The notes under the pieces: model-generated
Told to the model about the DNA's origin: nothing
What the model saw: the letters and a program-made list of their open reading frames with translations, nothing else
The model's database searches: none
Source: Yeosuana sp043876835
Lineage (GTDB): Bacteria; Bacteroidota; Bacteroidia; Flavobacteriales; Flavobacteriaceae
DNA: 64,000 nucleotides
Reading direction: 5' to 3'
Assembly (NCBI RefSeq): GCF_043876835.1
Contig: NZ_JBAWJZ010000005.1
Coordinates: forward strand, 124,001-188,000
Position numbers and translations under genes: made by a program
In this document: positions 1-8,109 of the stretch, one piece after another
Numbering within the stretch: position 1 is the stretch's first letter
How the letters are laid out: the number at the start of each line of letters is the position of its first letter

Positions 1-344
1 TCTATTAAAATATCATAAACACCAACTTTTACTGGTATGCTGAAATGACCTTTAGAATCTGTAATGCCTCCAGTTTCTATTTTATTTTCTTTCTTATTAA
101 AAAAACTTACAGTAGCATATTCTAAAGGATCATTGGTTTCACTATCAAACACTGTTCCTGTAATGGTTACATCACTAAGTATTGTTGTGGTATAATTTGT
201 TGATTTTATATCATTCTGTTGTGAAAGACCAGTGTTAATTAAAGGTGAATATTTAAGATTGCCTGATTTTTCAGATAATGATTGAGAATTCACCAAAGTA
301 GAAAACGATAGGGTAATAATTGTGGTTAGGAGTATTTTATACAT
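1..344 (-). CDS. Outer-membrane receptor-like protein, N-terminal part (cut by window edge)
   Basis: The gene starts with ATG at 344 on the minus strand and runs off the window, so only about 114 residues are visible. It opens with a signal peptide (MYKILLTTIITLSFSTLVNS), then a linker, then a segment reading TGTVFDSETNDPLEYATVSF that matches the carboxypeptidase-regulatory-like fold (GxVxDxxTxxPLxxAxVxF) found at the N-terminus of many Bacteroidota TonB-dependent or outer-membrane beta-barrel receptors. The barrel and plug domains would lie outside the window, so transport function is inference from the family. It lies downstream of and co-directional with the ArsC-like gene, with a 94-bp gap. 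Confidence 0.7.
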   Translation of the reverse strand, partial: MYKILLTTIITLSFSTLVNSQSLSEKSGNLKYSPLINTGLSQQNDIKSTNYTTTILSDVTITGTVFDSETNDPLEYATVSFFNKKENKIETGGITDSKGHFSIPVKVGVYDILI

Positions 345-438
345 TTATAATTTTTAATATAAGACTGTAAAAATATTCTAAAGTTTAAGCTGTATTGGTT
401 AATGTTTTGTTAAAAGAAAATGTTTAAAAATATACCAA

Positions 439-780
439 TTATAATATGTCGATTATTTTTTCAGATGGTCTTCCAATGACTGCTTTATCACCATTTATTA
501 CAATTGGTCTTTCAATTAATTTAGGGTTTTGTACCATTAAACTAATAATATCAGAATCGGTTAATGTTTTGTCTTTAAAGTTTTCTTTCCAGACAGATTC
601 ATTTTTTCTGATCAATTCGATAGGTTTAATACCTAGCTTTGATATAATTTCTTTTAACTCTTTTTCATCAGGAGTATTTTCTAAATAATTAACTACTTCA
701 AATTCTTTACCGAAATCTTCTAAGAGTTTTAATCCAATTCTAGATTTACTGCATCTATTGTTATGATAAATTTTGATCAT
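439..780 (-). CDS. arsC: ArsC/Spx-family glutaredoxin-like reductase
   Basis: This 113-residue protein has the compact thioredoxin-fold layout of the ArsC/Spx/YfgD family. The catalytic cysteine is Cys10 in HNNRCSKSR, and the C-terminal RPIV...AVIGRP block is the oxyanion-binding region of the family. Arsenate reductase with glutaredoxin as electron donor is the usual label. Stand-alone chromosomal members of the YfgD type are common and their substrate is often uncertain, and no ars operon genes (arsB, acr3, arsR) are near. It sits 12 bp downstream of the prfB stop on the same strand and is probably co-transcribed with it. Family assignment is firm and arsenate specificity is not. Confidence 0.8.
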   Translation of the reverse strand: MIKIYHNNRCSKSRIGLKLLEDFGKEFEVVNYLENTPDEKELKEIISKLGIKPIELIRKNESVWKENFKDKTLTDSDIISLMVQNPKLIERPIVINGDKAVIGRPSEKIIDIL

Positions 781-792
781 GAGTATTTAATA

Positions 793-1900
793 TTAAAATG
801 ATTTATCTTCTTCTTTTTGCCCCATCATCATTAAATAAGCTTTTAAAAATGGGCTAATATCTCCATTCATAACAGCATCAACATTGCTGGTTTCATGTCC
901 CGTTCTCACATCTTTAACCAATTTGTAGGGTTGCATAACATAATTACGTATTTGACTTCCCCATTCAATTTTCATTTTGCCTGCTTCAATATCTTCTCTT
1001 TGAGCTAATTGTTTTTGCAATTCAATTTCATAAAGTTGAGATTTAAGCATTTGTAGAGCCCTAGCTCTATTATCATGTTGAGAACGTGTTTCTGAACATG
1101 AAATTTGAATTCCAGTAGGTTTATGTGTTAATTGGACCTTGGTTTCAACTTTATTTACATTTTGTCCACCAGCGCCACTCGAACGAGCAGTTGTTATTTC
1201 AATATCTGCTGGATTAATCTCAATTTCTATGGTGTCATCAACTAAAGGATATACGTAAACTGAGGCAAAACTTGTATGTCGTTTTGCATTACTGTCAAAT
1301 GGAGAAATTCGCACTAATCGATGAACTCCATTTTCACCTTTAAGCCATCCAAAAGCAAAATCACCTTCAATTTCTATCGTTACAGTTTTTATACCTGCAA
1401 CATCGCCTTCTTGGAAGTTTAATTCTTTAACCTTAAAGCCATTTTTTTCAGCATACATTAAATACATACGCATGAGCATGCTTGCCCAATCACAGCTTTC
1501 AGTTCCACCAGCACCTGCTGTAATTTGTAAAACTGCACTTAAGCTGTCTCCTTCATCAGAAAGCATATTTTTGAACTCAATATTTTCAAGAAGAGAATAA
1601 ACTTTTTCGTAGTGTTCTTCAACTTCTAACATTGAAGATTCGCCTTCTTTGTAGAACTCGTAAAGAACTTCTATGTCTTCTAAAAGTGATACGGAATTAT
1701 TATAGTCTTCAACCCATTTTTTCTTTACACGAAGCGATTTCATTACTAATTCGGCTGATTTTGAATCATCCCAAAAATTAGGTGCAAAAGTTTGTTCTTC
1801 CTCGTTTTGTATTTCTATAAGTTTGGCATCAACGTCAAAGATAGTGCCTAAGTTTGTCTAGGCGGTTTTTTAGAGCTTTGATTTGGTCTTGAGTAATCAT
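793..1900 (-). CDS. prfB: Peptide chain release factor 2, with programmed +1 frameshift
   Basis: RF2 reads UGA and UAA stop codons and triggers peptide release. Translation starts at ATG 1900, reads 21 codons, reaches an in-frame TGA (1837-1835) and continues in the +1 frame to the stop at 793, giving about 368 residues, the normal RF2 length. The slip site is CTT TGA C, the classic RF2 autoregulatory element. Hallmarks are the SPF stop-codon-recognition motif (about residue 199) and the catalytic GGQ (residues 244-246) in SSGAGGQNVNKVETKVQ. Without the frameshift the gene looks like a 316-residue ORF starting at 1743, which would lack the N-terminal domain. It precedes the ArsC-like gene. 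Confidence 0.95.
1834..1852 (-). promoter_or_regulatory. RF2 programmed +1 frameshift site
   Basis: On the minus strand the bases read CTT AGG CAC TAT CTT TGA C. The ribosome slips on CTT at the in-frame TGA when RF2 is scarce, so RF2 controls its own synthesis. Compared with the classical AGG GGG TAT CTT TGA C element, the TATCTTTGAC core and the AGG triplet are kept but the second GGG is CAC, so the internal Shine-Dalgarno-like stimulator is weakened. Confidence 0.93.
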
Positions 1901-2057
1901 TAACAGAATTTTTACAAAAATAACACTTAAATAGTAATTACAATATTAAAATCGTTTATGTAGGTAAATTATGCATTTGAAAGAATTTATTTGTTTAGCA
2001 AAGCTTATTTGATAATTTTATTTTTTAAATTTTGAAATTGTTTAATCATTAACATTA

Positions 2058-3185
2058 ATGAAAAACCATATTACACCATTTTCAGTTTTAGTTTTAGAAG
2101 ATAACATTAACCTTTTTGTTTTTGTTGTGCATTGTTTGAGCCAAATTAAAGGCATAAACATTTACGTATTATCTAATAAAAAAGATGCTGAAACAAGGTA
2201 TTCCAGAAAAATCAAAAAGTATATTTTTTATAATAAACCGCCTAGTGAATTAGAATGGATATCAAACATAGATTTTGAAGTTGATAAACATCATATAGAT
2301 CTTGTCATGCCAGTCAATGAATATGAGATTGAAACTTTGTTAAAGTATCAAGACCAATTTAAAAACAGGGACAAGTTAGTAATTTTGCCGACTTTGGATG
2401 ATTTTTATAAAGCAAACGATAAAGGTCTTTTAGCAGAGCATTTAAAAAAGAACCAAATTTCAACACCAAAGAGTTTTCTAATAAAAGCTGGTGAAAAAAA
2501 CATTAATGATGAAAATTTAAGATTTCCAATTTTAGTAAAACCCACAACTGGATTTTATGGTGGAGATGGCATTATAAAATTTAATGATGTTAATGGGGTT
2601 AAATTATATTTAAATAATAACAATTTATCTTACGATATCTTGCTTGAGGAATATGTCGAAGGTTACGATTTATGCTGTAATATATTGTGCAAAAAAGGGG
2701 AAATCTTAGCATTTACTATTCAAAAGGGTTTATTATGGACAGAAAAGCCTTTCTCCCCACAAATAGCACTTGAATTTATTTATGATGAAAAGTTATATGA
2801 TACAGTAAAAAAACTAATGAAATCCCTTAATTGGTCGGGTGTTGCTAATATTGATATTAGATTTGATTATAAAACAAAACAATTCATGATTTTAGAGATT
2901 AACCCTAGATTTTGGTTGTCAACAGAAGCTTCAGAAATGGCAGGTGTTAATTTTCCTTACTTACTTTGCCTATCAAGTTTGAATGCTGATTTTGAACTGC
3001 CAAATTATAAACATAAAAAAATCTTAAATCTAAAGGGGTTAAGCTATAAGACCAAAATGAATAAGTTTTTTGTTTTTAAGTTTAAATTTATCTGTAACAA
3101 TACTCCAATTAAATATTATTTAAAAGATCCTTTTCCTTTAATTTATATAATGTCCAATAAGATTAAAAGTATGATGAAAAATTAG
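2058..3185 (+). CDS. ATP-grasp family ligase (paralogue 1)
   Basis: This 375-residue protein has an ATP-grasp layout: an N-terminal Rossmann-like domain, a central lysine in FPILVKPTTGFYGGDGI followed by the glycine-rich loop, an EEYVEGYD segment and the metal-binding ILEINPRFW motif, as in carbamoyl-phosphate-synthase-like and PylC-like ATP-grasp enzymes. Such enzymes activate a carboxylate as acyl phosphate and join it to an amine or thiol. The substrate cannot be read here. The C-terminal tail (YYLKDPFPLIY) is shared with the second ATP-grasp protein at 4797-5921. The two copies flank a secreted lipoprotein, which suggests a common role, but this is inference. Confidence 0.85.
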   Translation: MKNHITPFSVLVLEDNINLFVFVVHCLSQIKGINIYVLSNKKDAETRYSRKIKKYIFYNKPPSELEWISNIDFEVDKHHIDLVMPVNEYEIETLLKYQDQFKNRDKLVILPTLDDFYKANDKGLLAEHLKKNQISTPKSFLIKAGEKNINDENLRFPILVKPTTGFYGGDGIIKFNDVNGVKLYLNNNNLSYDILLEEYVEGYDLCCNILCKKGEILAFTIQKGLLWTEKPFSPQIALEFIYDEKLYDTVKKLMKSLNWSGVANIDIRFDYKTKQFMILEINPRFWLSTEASEMAGVNFPYLLCLSSLNADFELPNYKHKKILNLKGLSYKTKMNKFFVFKFKFICNNTPIKYYLKDPFPLIYIMSNKIKSMMKN

Positions 3186-3341
3186 TTTAAGAATTATACT
3201 ATTAATAATTAAGATTTCAGATAATCGTTTTTTTATGAGATATAACTAATTTTTAAATGTTTAACATTGAATTTTTATAAATTCGAGTCATCTAAGGATG
3301 TGATTAATAGCAAAAAACAAATATTAATTAAAAATCACATT

Positions 3342-4436
3342 ATGAAAATTAAACTTGCCAAAATTTACACTTATTTATTTAGTGTATGTATTCTTTTTGG
3401 AGCTGTAAGCTGTCAAACAGAACCTCTAAATACAAATGAAAATTTAACTACTGCTAAATCTTCAAACAGCAAAAGTGCTGCTATCGCAGAATTACAATGG
3501 GATGATTGTTCAACCAAAGCAACTCAAGTCGACCTTTTAGCAGGTCAAAACATGTTGGTTGGAAATGTTACAATTGAAAGTGATGGAATAAATTACACAA
3601 TCACTTACAATATTACAGACGGTGGTTGGTGTTTAACTCAAACACATTTATCTGTTGGAGTTAGTCCATCAGACTTTCCTCATACAAAATCAGGAAACCC
3701 TAAAGTGGGTAATTTTGAATATGGGGAATCTCTAGAGTGTGCTTCTTCGGCCTCTTATGTAGTACCTGTTGAAGAAGGCACTTATATTGCAGCTCATGCG
3801 GTTGTAAATTGCAAATCAGTTGGGGATGAATTTACTGCAAACATAGAATCTTTGCCAATTACTATTCCAGTTTGTGTTACAGCAAAAGGTGATGGTGATA
3901 GTTATTTTGATGTTTCTTTAGGAGGCGAAAGCTTTTTAGCAGGCAACTATAACGCTTGGTGTATAGACCTGCACAAATCTCTAATTGACGGTTTTTGTTT
4001 TGAGGCCAATGCATTTTCTATGTATGGTGAAAACTTGCCAAATGTATTTGGAAAACCTGAAAATCTTGGAGCTGTAAACTGGATTGTAAACCAAGATTTT
4101 ATAGTACAGGGTTACACTTTTGGAGAAATCCAATGGGCTATTTGGGAGTTGTTGGAACTTGATAATAATACAACCTATTGTTGTTTAGGAACTTGGGATA
4201 AGACTAAAGGACAAGAAATTGTAGCAATGGCATTGCAACACATGGATTTTATGCCAGCTTGTGGTGACTCAATAGGTATTGCTATTTTACCAACAGATGA
4301 ATTCCCAGATACACAGCCAGTAATGATAACGATACCTGTTCCATGTGGAGGTGATTGCGAAGAGACTGCTTGGGGTGATGGTTGTAGCTTCCCTGGAAAT
4401 AATTGGGCTACATATTTCCAATATGGAGAGCAATAA
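3342..4436 (+). CDS. Cys-rich surface lipoprotein with a thioester-domain-like region
   Basis: I chose ATG 3342, giving 364 residues, because it places a lipoprotein signal peptide at the N-terminus with lipobox FGAVSC (acylated Cys24). An upstream in-frame start at 3267 would bury it. The mature protein is rich in Cys and beta-type sequence. Residues about 200-270 contain AWCIDL (Cys207), NWIVNQ and GEIQWAIWELL (Gln264). This order resembles thioester domains of Gram-positive adhesins, in which a Cys in a YCI-type motif bonds to the Gln of TQxAIW. The C-terminus ends ETAWGDGC...NWATYFQY, a tail that looks like a conserved secreted-domain end. The resemblance is by eye only. The gene lies between two paralogous ATP-grasp genes and ends in a strong terminator. 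Confidence 0.75.
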   Translation: MKIKLAKIYTYLFSVCILFGAVSCQTEPLNTNENLTTAKSSNSKSAAIAELQWDDCSTKATQVDLLAGQNMLVGNVTIESDGINYTITYNITDGGWCLTQTHLSVGVSPSDFPHTKSGNPKVGNFEYGESLECASSASYVVPVEEGTYIAAHAVVNCKSVGDEFTANIESLPITIPVCVTAKGDGDSYFDVSLGGESFLAGNYNAWCIDLHKSLIDGFCFEANAFSMYGENLPNVFGKPENLGAVNWIVNQDFIVQGYTFGEIQWAIWELLELDNNTTYCCLGTWDKTKGQEIVAMALQHMDFMPACGDSIGIAILPTDEFPDTQPVMITIPVPCGGDCEETAWGDGCSFPGNNWATYFQYGEQ

Positions 4437-4796
4437 CAATTAAATTTAATCATAAAATTAAATATAAAGCCTGATTCATGTGAATCAGGCTTTTCATTAT
4501 TATAAAACTTTTTTACTTCAAATCTATATTCAAATTTCTTTCTTAATTTCTTCTTAACATTAAATAGGAGTAATGTGTTAAAATCATTAAACAATTAAAA
4601 AAGTTAGTTGATTGATTAAAGTGTTCATCTGTTGAAGTTATAGAAATATCTTTTGTTTATTATTAAAAAAAATAAAAACAATGATGTCTTTTTAAAGTTA
4701 TTGATAGATAATAAGTACATTTAATTGTGTTTTTTCCATGGATATTATTAAAAAAAATAGGAAATATAGAAATCAATAACTAGAAGATTATATAAT
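4437..4796. other. 360-bp intergenic region
   Basis: After the terminator at 4466-4494 the region is extremely AT-rich. I see no credible ORF, RNA gene or clear TAnnTTTG promoter. A minus-strand reading frame across 4175-4594 is only the antisense shadow of the lipoprotein gene. Confidence 0.6.
4466..4494 (+). terminator. Intrinsic terminator after the lipoprotein gene
   Basis: A perfect inverted repeat, AAAGCCTGATTCA at 4466-4478 and TGAATCAGGCTTT at 4481-4493, is followed by a short T run. It lies 30 bp after the lipoprotein stop and separates it from the second ATP-grasp gene. Confidence 0.9.
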
Positions 4797-5921
4797 TTGA
4801 AATATAAAATAAATAAAAATCAAATTTCTGTTCTATTACCAGAAACAAGCATATTAAATTTCACAACTGTAGTAGTAAATTGTTTATCTGAACAGAAAAA
4901 CATAAACATATATGTAATATCTAATTTTGAATTTCCAGAATTGAGACATTCAAATAAAATCTCAAATTTTAGTTACTATCCAAAAACAAAGAGCGAAAGT
5001 GAGTGGTTAACTAATATTGAAAAAGAATTAAAAAAATTCTCAATTGATTTTATTATTCCAATAGATGTATATAGCATTAAAACCCTTATTAAAAACAGGA
5101 ATAATGTTTCATTTTCTAATAAAATAGGTCTTTTGCCAGATTTTAACAGCTTTAATATTGCAAATGATAAATCTTCTTTGGCAAAGCATATGTTAAAAAA
5201 TAATATTCCATTTCCTAAAACATTTCATTATTCTAAGGAAGAATTATTAGAAAATATTGTTGATCGATATCCAATATTAATCAAACCAATTACAGAATCT
5301 GAAGCGGGAGAAGGAATTGTTAAGTTCAATGACTTTAATCAGTTAAAATCGTTTTTATTAAACAATGAATTGAGTTTTAGTTATATTATTCAAAAGTATA
5401 TTGTAGGATACGATATAGACTGTAGTGTTTTGTGTGAAAAAGGAAAAATAGTAGTATTTACTATCCAAAAAGGAATTTTATCTGGAAAAACAGAATTTGG
5501 ACCTAATAATGGAGTAGAGTTTTTATATGCTGAAAAATTGTATAGAGTTGTAGAGAAATTAATGAAAACGCTTAATTGGTCTGGCGTTGCTCATGTAGAT
5601 TTGAGATATGATATGGATGAAGACTCATATAAAGTTATAGAAATTAATCCTAGATTTTGGTCGTCTTTGGATGCTTCATTGGCAGCAGGAATAAATTTTC
5701 CTTACATATATCTTTTAAAGAGCCTTAATATAGATTTTGTTAAGCCCATGTATAATCATATAAAATTTTTGAATTTACTTGGTTTAATGAAGACTATAAG
5801 AAACAATAAATTATTTATTTTTAATTTAAGGTTTATAATGAAATATACTACTATGAGGTTTTATTTAAAAGATGCTTTGCCATTTGTTTACTTAATTTAT
5901 AACAAGTTTAGAAATAGTTAA
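4797..5921 (+). CDS. ATP-grasp family ligase (paralogue 2)
   Basis: This 374-residue paralogue of the protein at 2058-3185 matches it over the whole length: VVNCLSEQKNINIYVISN near the N-terminus, YPILIKPITESEAGEGIVKF as the ATP-binding lysine and glycine loop, LNWSGVAHVDLRYD, and VIEINPRFW as the Mg-binding motif. The C-terminal FYLKDALPFVYL is shared too. No ATG fits the N-terminus, so TTG 4797 is taken as start; the alignment with paralogue 1 supports it. The stop overlaps by 4 bp the stop of the convergent membrane-protein gene. Substrate unknown. Confidence 0.83.
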   Translation: MKYKINKNQISVLLPETSILNFTTVVVNCLSEQKNINIYVISNFEFPELRHSNKISNFSYYPKTKSESEWLTNIEKELKKFSIDFIIPIDVYSIKTLIKNRNNVSFSNKIGLLPDFNSFNIANDKSSLAKHMLKNNIPFPKTFHYSKEELLENIVDRYPILIKPITESEAGEGIVKFNDFNQLKSFLLNNELSFSYIIQKYIVGYDIDCSVLCEKGKIVVFTIQKGILSGKTEFGPNNGVEFLYAEKLYRVVEKLMKTLNWSGVAHVDLRYDMDEDSYKVIEINPRFWSSLDASLAAGINFPYIYLLKSLNIDFVKPMYNHIKFLNLLGLMKTIRNNKLFIFNLRFIMKYTTMRFYLKDALPFVYLIYNKFRNS

Positions 5922-6571
5922 TTAAGTGATTTCTTCAAGTATTTATATGAGGTTGTATTAAAAAACAACATCCAACTAACAATTCCTAAAAACTTAAGGC
6001 CATCTTCAATAAAATATTCTAAACCACCACTTTCGAATAACATATCTATAAAGATTGATAAGCCTAAAAAGAAAAATGCCGTCCCTAAAATAAAATAATT
6101 TTCCAGTAATATTGTTTTGTAAAACCTTATTATGTAGAACAATGAAAAAATCATGTATGAGATTAAAACAATATTTTGAGCAAAATCAAAAGGAATGATC
6201 AAGTAAATACCATAATCATGAAACATAAACAAATCATCGAACATTAAAATAGCAGTAAAAATCCCTGAAAAGATTAAAAAAGCAGCATGCTTTTTATAAA
6301 TATTCAATATAAAAACCCCAGAAAAAATGCATATACTTGCTGTACAGCACCACAATAAAACACCTAAATTTGATATTACCCCAACAAAAGGATTAGAATT
6401 AGAATTTAAAGCTGGGTCTCCAGTAAATTTTTCGAATGGGATGCTTAATTTGGTGCCTATTATTAGAACACTAATTAACAGTAATGAGGCTAAAGAATAT
6501 GTAATTAAAATGGCTGTTTTAAATTTATTTTTCTTCAGCATAGAATTAAATTTTGTATCTATTGTATTCAT
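5918..6571 (-). CDS. Multi-pass membrane protein of unknown function
   Basis: The protein (217 residues from ATG 6571; a TTG at 6580 would add three) has about six hydrophobic segments separated by short loops, without a signal peptide. Acidic and aromatic residues sit inside or next to the membrane segments (FDDLFMFHDYG and FIEDGLKFLG), which suggests polar residues at the membrane interface. I do not recognise the family. It is convergent with the ATP-grasp gene, overlapping 4 bp, and is not obviously in an operon. Confidence 0.7.
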   Translation of the reverse strand: MNTIDTKFNSMLKKNKFKTAILITYSLASLLLISVLIIGTKLSIPFEKFTGDPALNSNSNPFVGVISNLGVLLWCCTASICIFSGVFILNIYKKHAAFLIFSGIFTAILMFDDLFMFHDYGIYLIIPFDFAQNIVLISYMIFSLFYIIRFYKTILLENYFILGTAFFFLGLSIFIDMLFESGGLEYFIEDGLKFLGIVSWMLFFNTTSYKYLKKSLN

Positions 6572-6683
6572 GTTTATCAAACAATTTAATAATTGTAAGT
6601 AATATTAACACAAATCGATATTCAAATTATATTTATTAGTTAATAAGTAAGTATTAACGTTAATTTAAAAAAGAAAATTATAA

Positions 6684-7712
6684 ATGAATAATTTAATTAT
6701 AGACCTAAGAAGCGACACCGTTACAAAACCAACAAAACACATGTTGGAAGCTATGATGCAAGCCAAAGTAGGAGATGATGTATTTAGTGAAGACCCAACT
6801 GTTAACGCTTTAGAATCAAGATTGGCAACTATGTTTGGTAAATCAAAAGCTGTGTTTTTCCCTTCTGGAACCATGGCAAACCAAACGGCTATTAAGTTGC
6901 ATACCAATCCTGGTGAGCAGGTTATTTGTGATAAATATGCCCATATTTATAATTATGAATCTGGCGGAGCTTCCTTTAATAGTGGTGTGTCTTGCAGACT
7001 TTTAGATGGAAACAGAGGCATGTTTACCTCAAATCAAGTGGTTGAAGTTATCAACCCGGATGCCTTTTATTATAGCCAGACAAGTTTAGTAGAAATAGAA
7101 AACACCACCAATAAAGGGGGTGGAGCTTGTTGGGATTTTAACGAAATTTTAAAGATAAAATCTGTTTGTGATGAGCATGAATTAGGTTTTCATTTAGATG
7201 GTGCCAGAATTTGGAATGCTTTAGTTGCTAAAAATGAAACAACTCAACAATATGGAAAGGTTTTCGATACAATTTCGGTTTGTTTAAGCAAAGGTTTAGG
7301 TTGCCCAATAGGTTCTGTGTTAATAGGTAGTGAGGATATCATGAAAAACGCCATTAGGGTTAGAAAAATATTTGGAGGTAATATGCGTCAGGTAGGATAT
7401 TTAGCAGCCGCAGGACTTTATGCGTTAGATAATCATATTGAAAGATTAGAAGAAGACCATATGAAAGCAAAAGAATTAGGAAGCCTGTTATCGAAACAAT
7501 CATATATTAAAACTGTTGAACCAGTTGAAACCAATATTGTTATTTTTGAATTAAATAATGATATTAATGAGACAGATTTTGTTCAAAAATTAAAAGACAA
7601 TAACATTTTAATTATTGGCATGGGAAGTAATAAACTGCGTATAGTTACACATTTAGATTATACAGATACCATGCATGAAATAGTATTAAAAACCTTAGAA
7701 AACCTTATTTAA
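6684..7712 (+). CDS. ltaE: Low-specificity L-threonine aldolase
   Basis: This PLP enzyme cleaves L-threonine or L-allo-threonine to glycine and acetaldehyde. The 342-residue length fits the beta-eliminating-lyase fold family. The N-terminal DLRSDTVTKPT, the GDDVFSEDPTVNALE block, FFPSGTMANQ, the LDGARIWNA motif that binds PLP, and the Schiff-base lysine Lys203 in SVCLSKGLGCPIGSVL are all present. It is a single gene with a 6-bp convergent gap to the YbaB gene. Confidence 0.93.
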   Translation: MNNLIIDLRSDTVTKPTKHMLEAMMQAKVGDDVFSEDPTVNALESRLATMFGKSKAVFFPSGTMANQTAIKLHTNPGEQVICDKYAHIYNYESGGASFNSGVSCRLLDGNRGMFTSNQVVEVINPDAFYYSQTSLVEIENTTNKGGGACWDFNEILKIKSVCDEHELGFHLDGARIWNALVAKNETTQQYGKVFDTISVCLSKGLGCPIGSVLIGSEDIMKNAIRVRKIFGGNMRQVGYLAAAGLYALDNHIERLEEDHMKAKELGSLLSKQSYIKTVEPVETNIVIFELNNDINETDFVQKLKDNNILIIGMGSNKLRIVTHLDYTDTMHEIVLKTLENLI

Positions 7713-7718
7713 ACATAT

Positions 7719-8027
7719 CTAGTCCAGGATATTTGGTAATCCTTCTTTGGCAACAGCTGCAAGTTCAGTTTCATTAACTTTTGTTGCTTTTTCAATGGCT
7801 TTATTTAAAGTAAGTATTAAATAATCTTCAAGTTCATCTTTGTTAGTTAATAAATCGTCCGAAATAACAATCTCCTTAATTGTTCTGTTCGCTGTTAAGG
7901 TGATTTTTATTTTGTTATCATTACTTTTTTCGTCAATTAAAACGGTATCAAGACGTTTTTTAGTCTCTTCAACTTTCTTTTGGGTTTCTTTTAATTTGCC
8001 CATCATATTCATCATATCTCCAAACAT
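7719..8027 (-). CDS. YbaB/EbfC-family nucleoid-associated protein
   Basis: This small (102 residues) DNA-binding protein begins MFGDMMNMMGKLKETQKKVE, the typical N-terminal helix of YbaB/EbfC proteins, followed by the beta-hairpin core (KIKITLTANRTIKEIVISDD). Family members form dimers that bind DNA and are usually near dnaX and recR, but here the gene stands alone, divergent from oligopeptidase B and convergent with threonine aldolase. Family assignment is clear and the specific role is not. Confidence 0.88.
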   Translation of the reverse strand: MFGDMMNMMGKLKETQKKVEETKKRLDTVLIDEKSNDNKIKITLTANRTIKEIVISDDLLTNKDELEDYLILTLNKAIEKATKVNETELAAVAKEGLPNILD

Positions 8028-8109
8028 AATTTTTAATTTTTTTATTCATTACAAAACTATATAAATTTTATATTTTTGACGCTTTATATTTAAACACAAA
8101 ATCTTCCTT

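Noticed and set aside
1743..1837. Stop codon interrupting prfB, as in a pseudogene
   Set aside because: The in-frame TGA is at the exact RF2 programmed frameshift site with CTT TGA C, and the +1 frame continues into an intact RF2.
4175..4594. Minus-strand reading frame of 139 residues
   Set aside because: It lies antisense to the lipoprotein and crosses its terminator; no domain or start context supports it.
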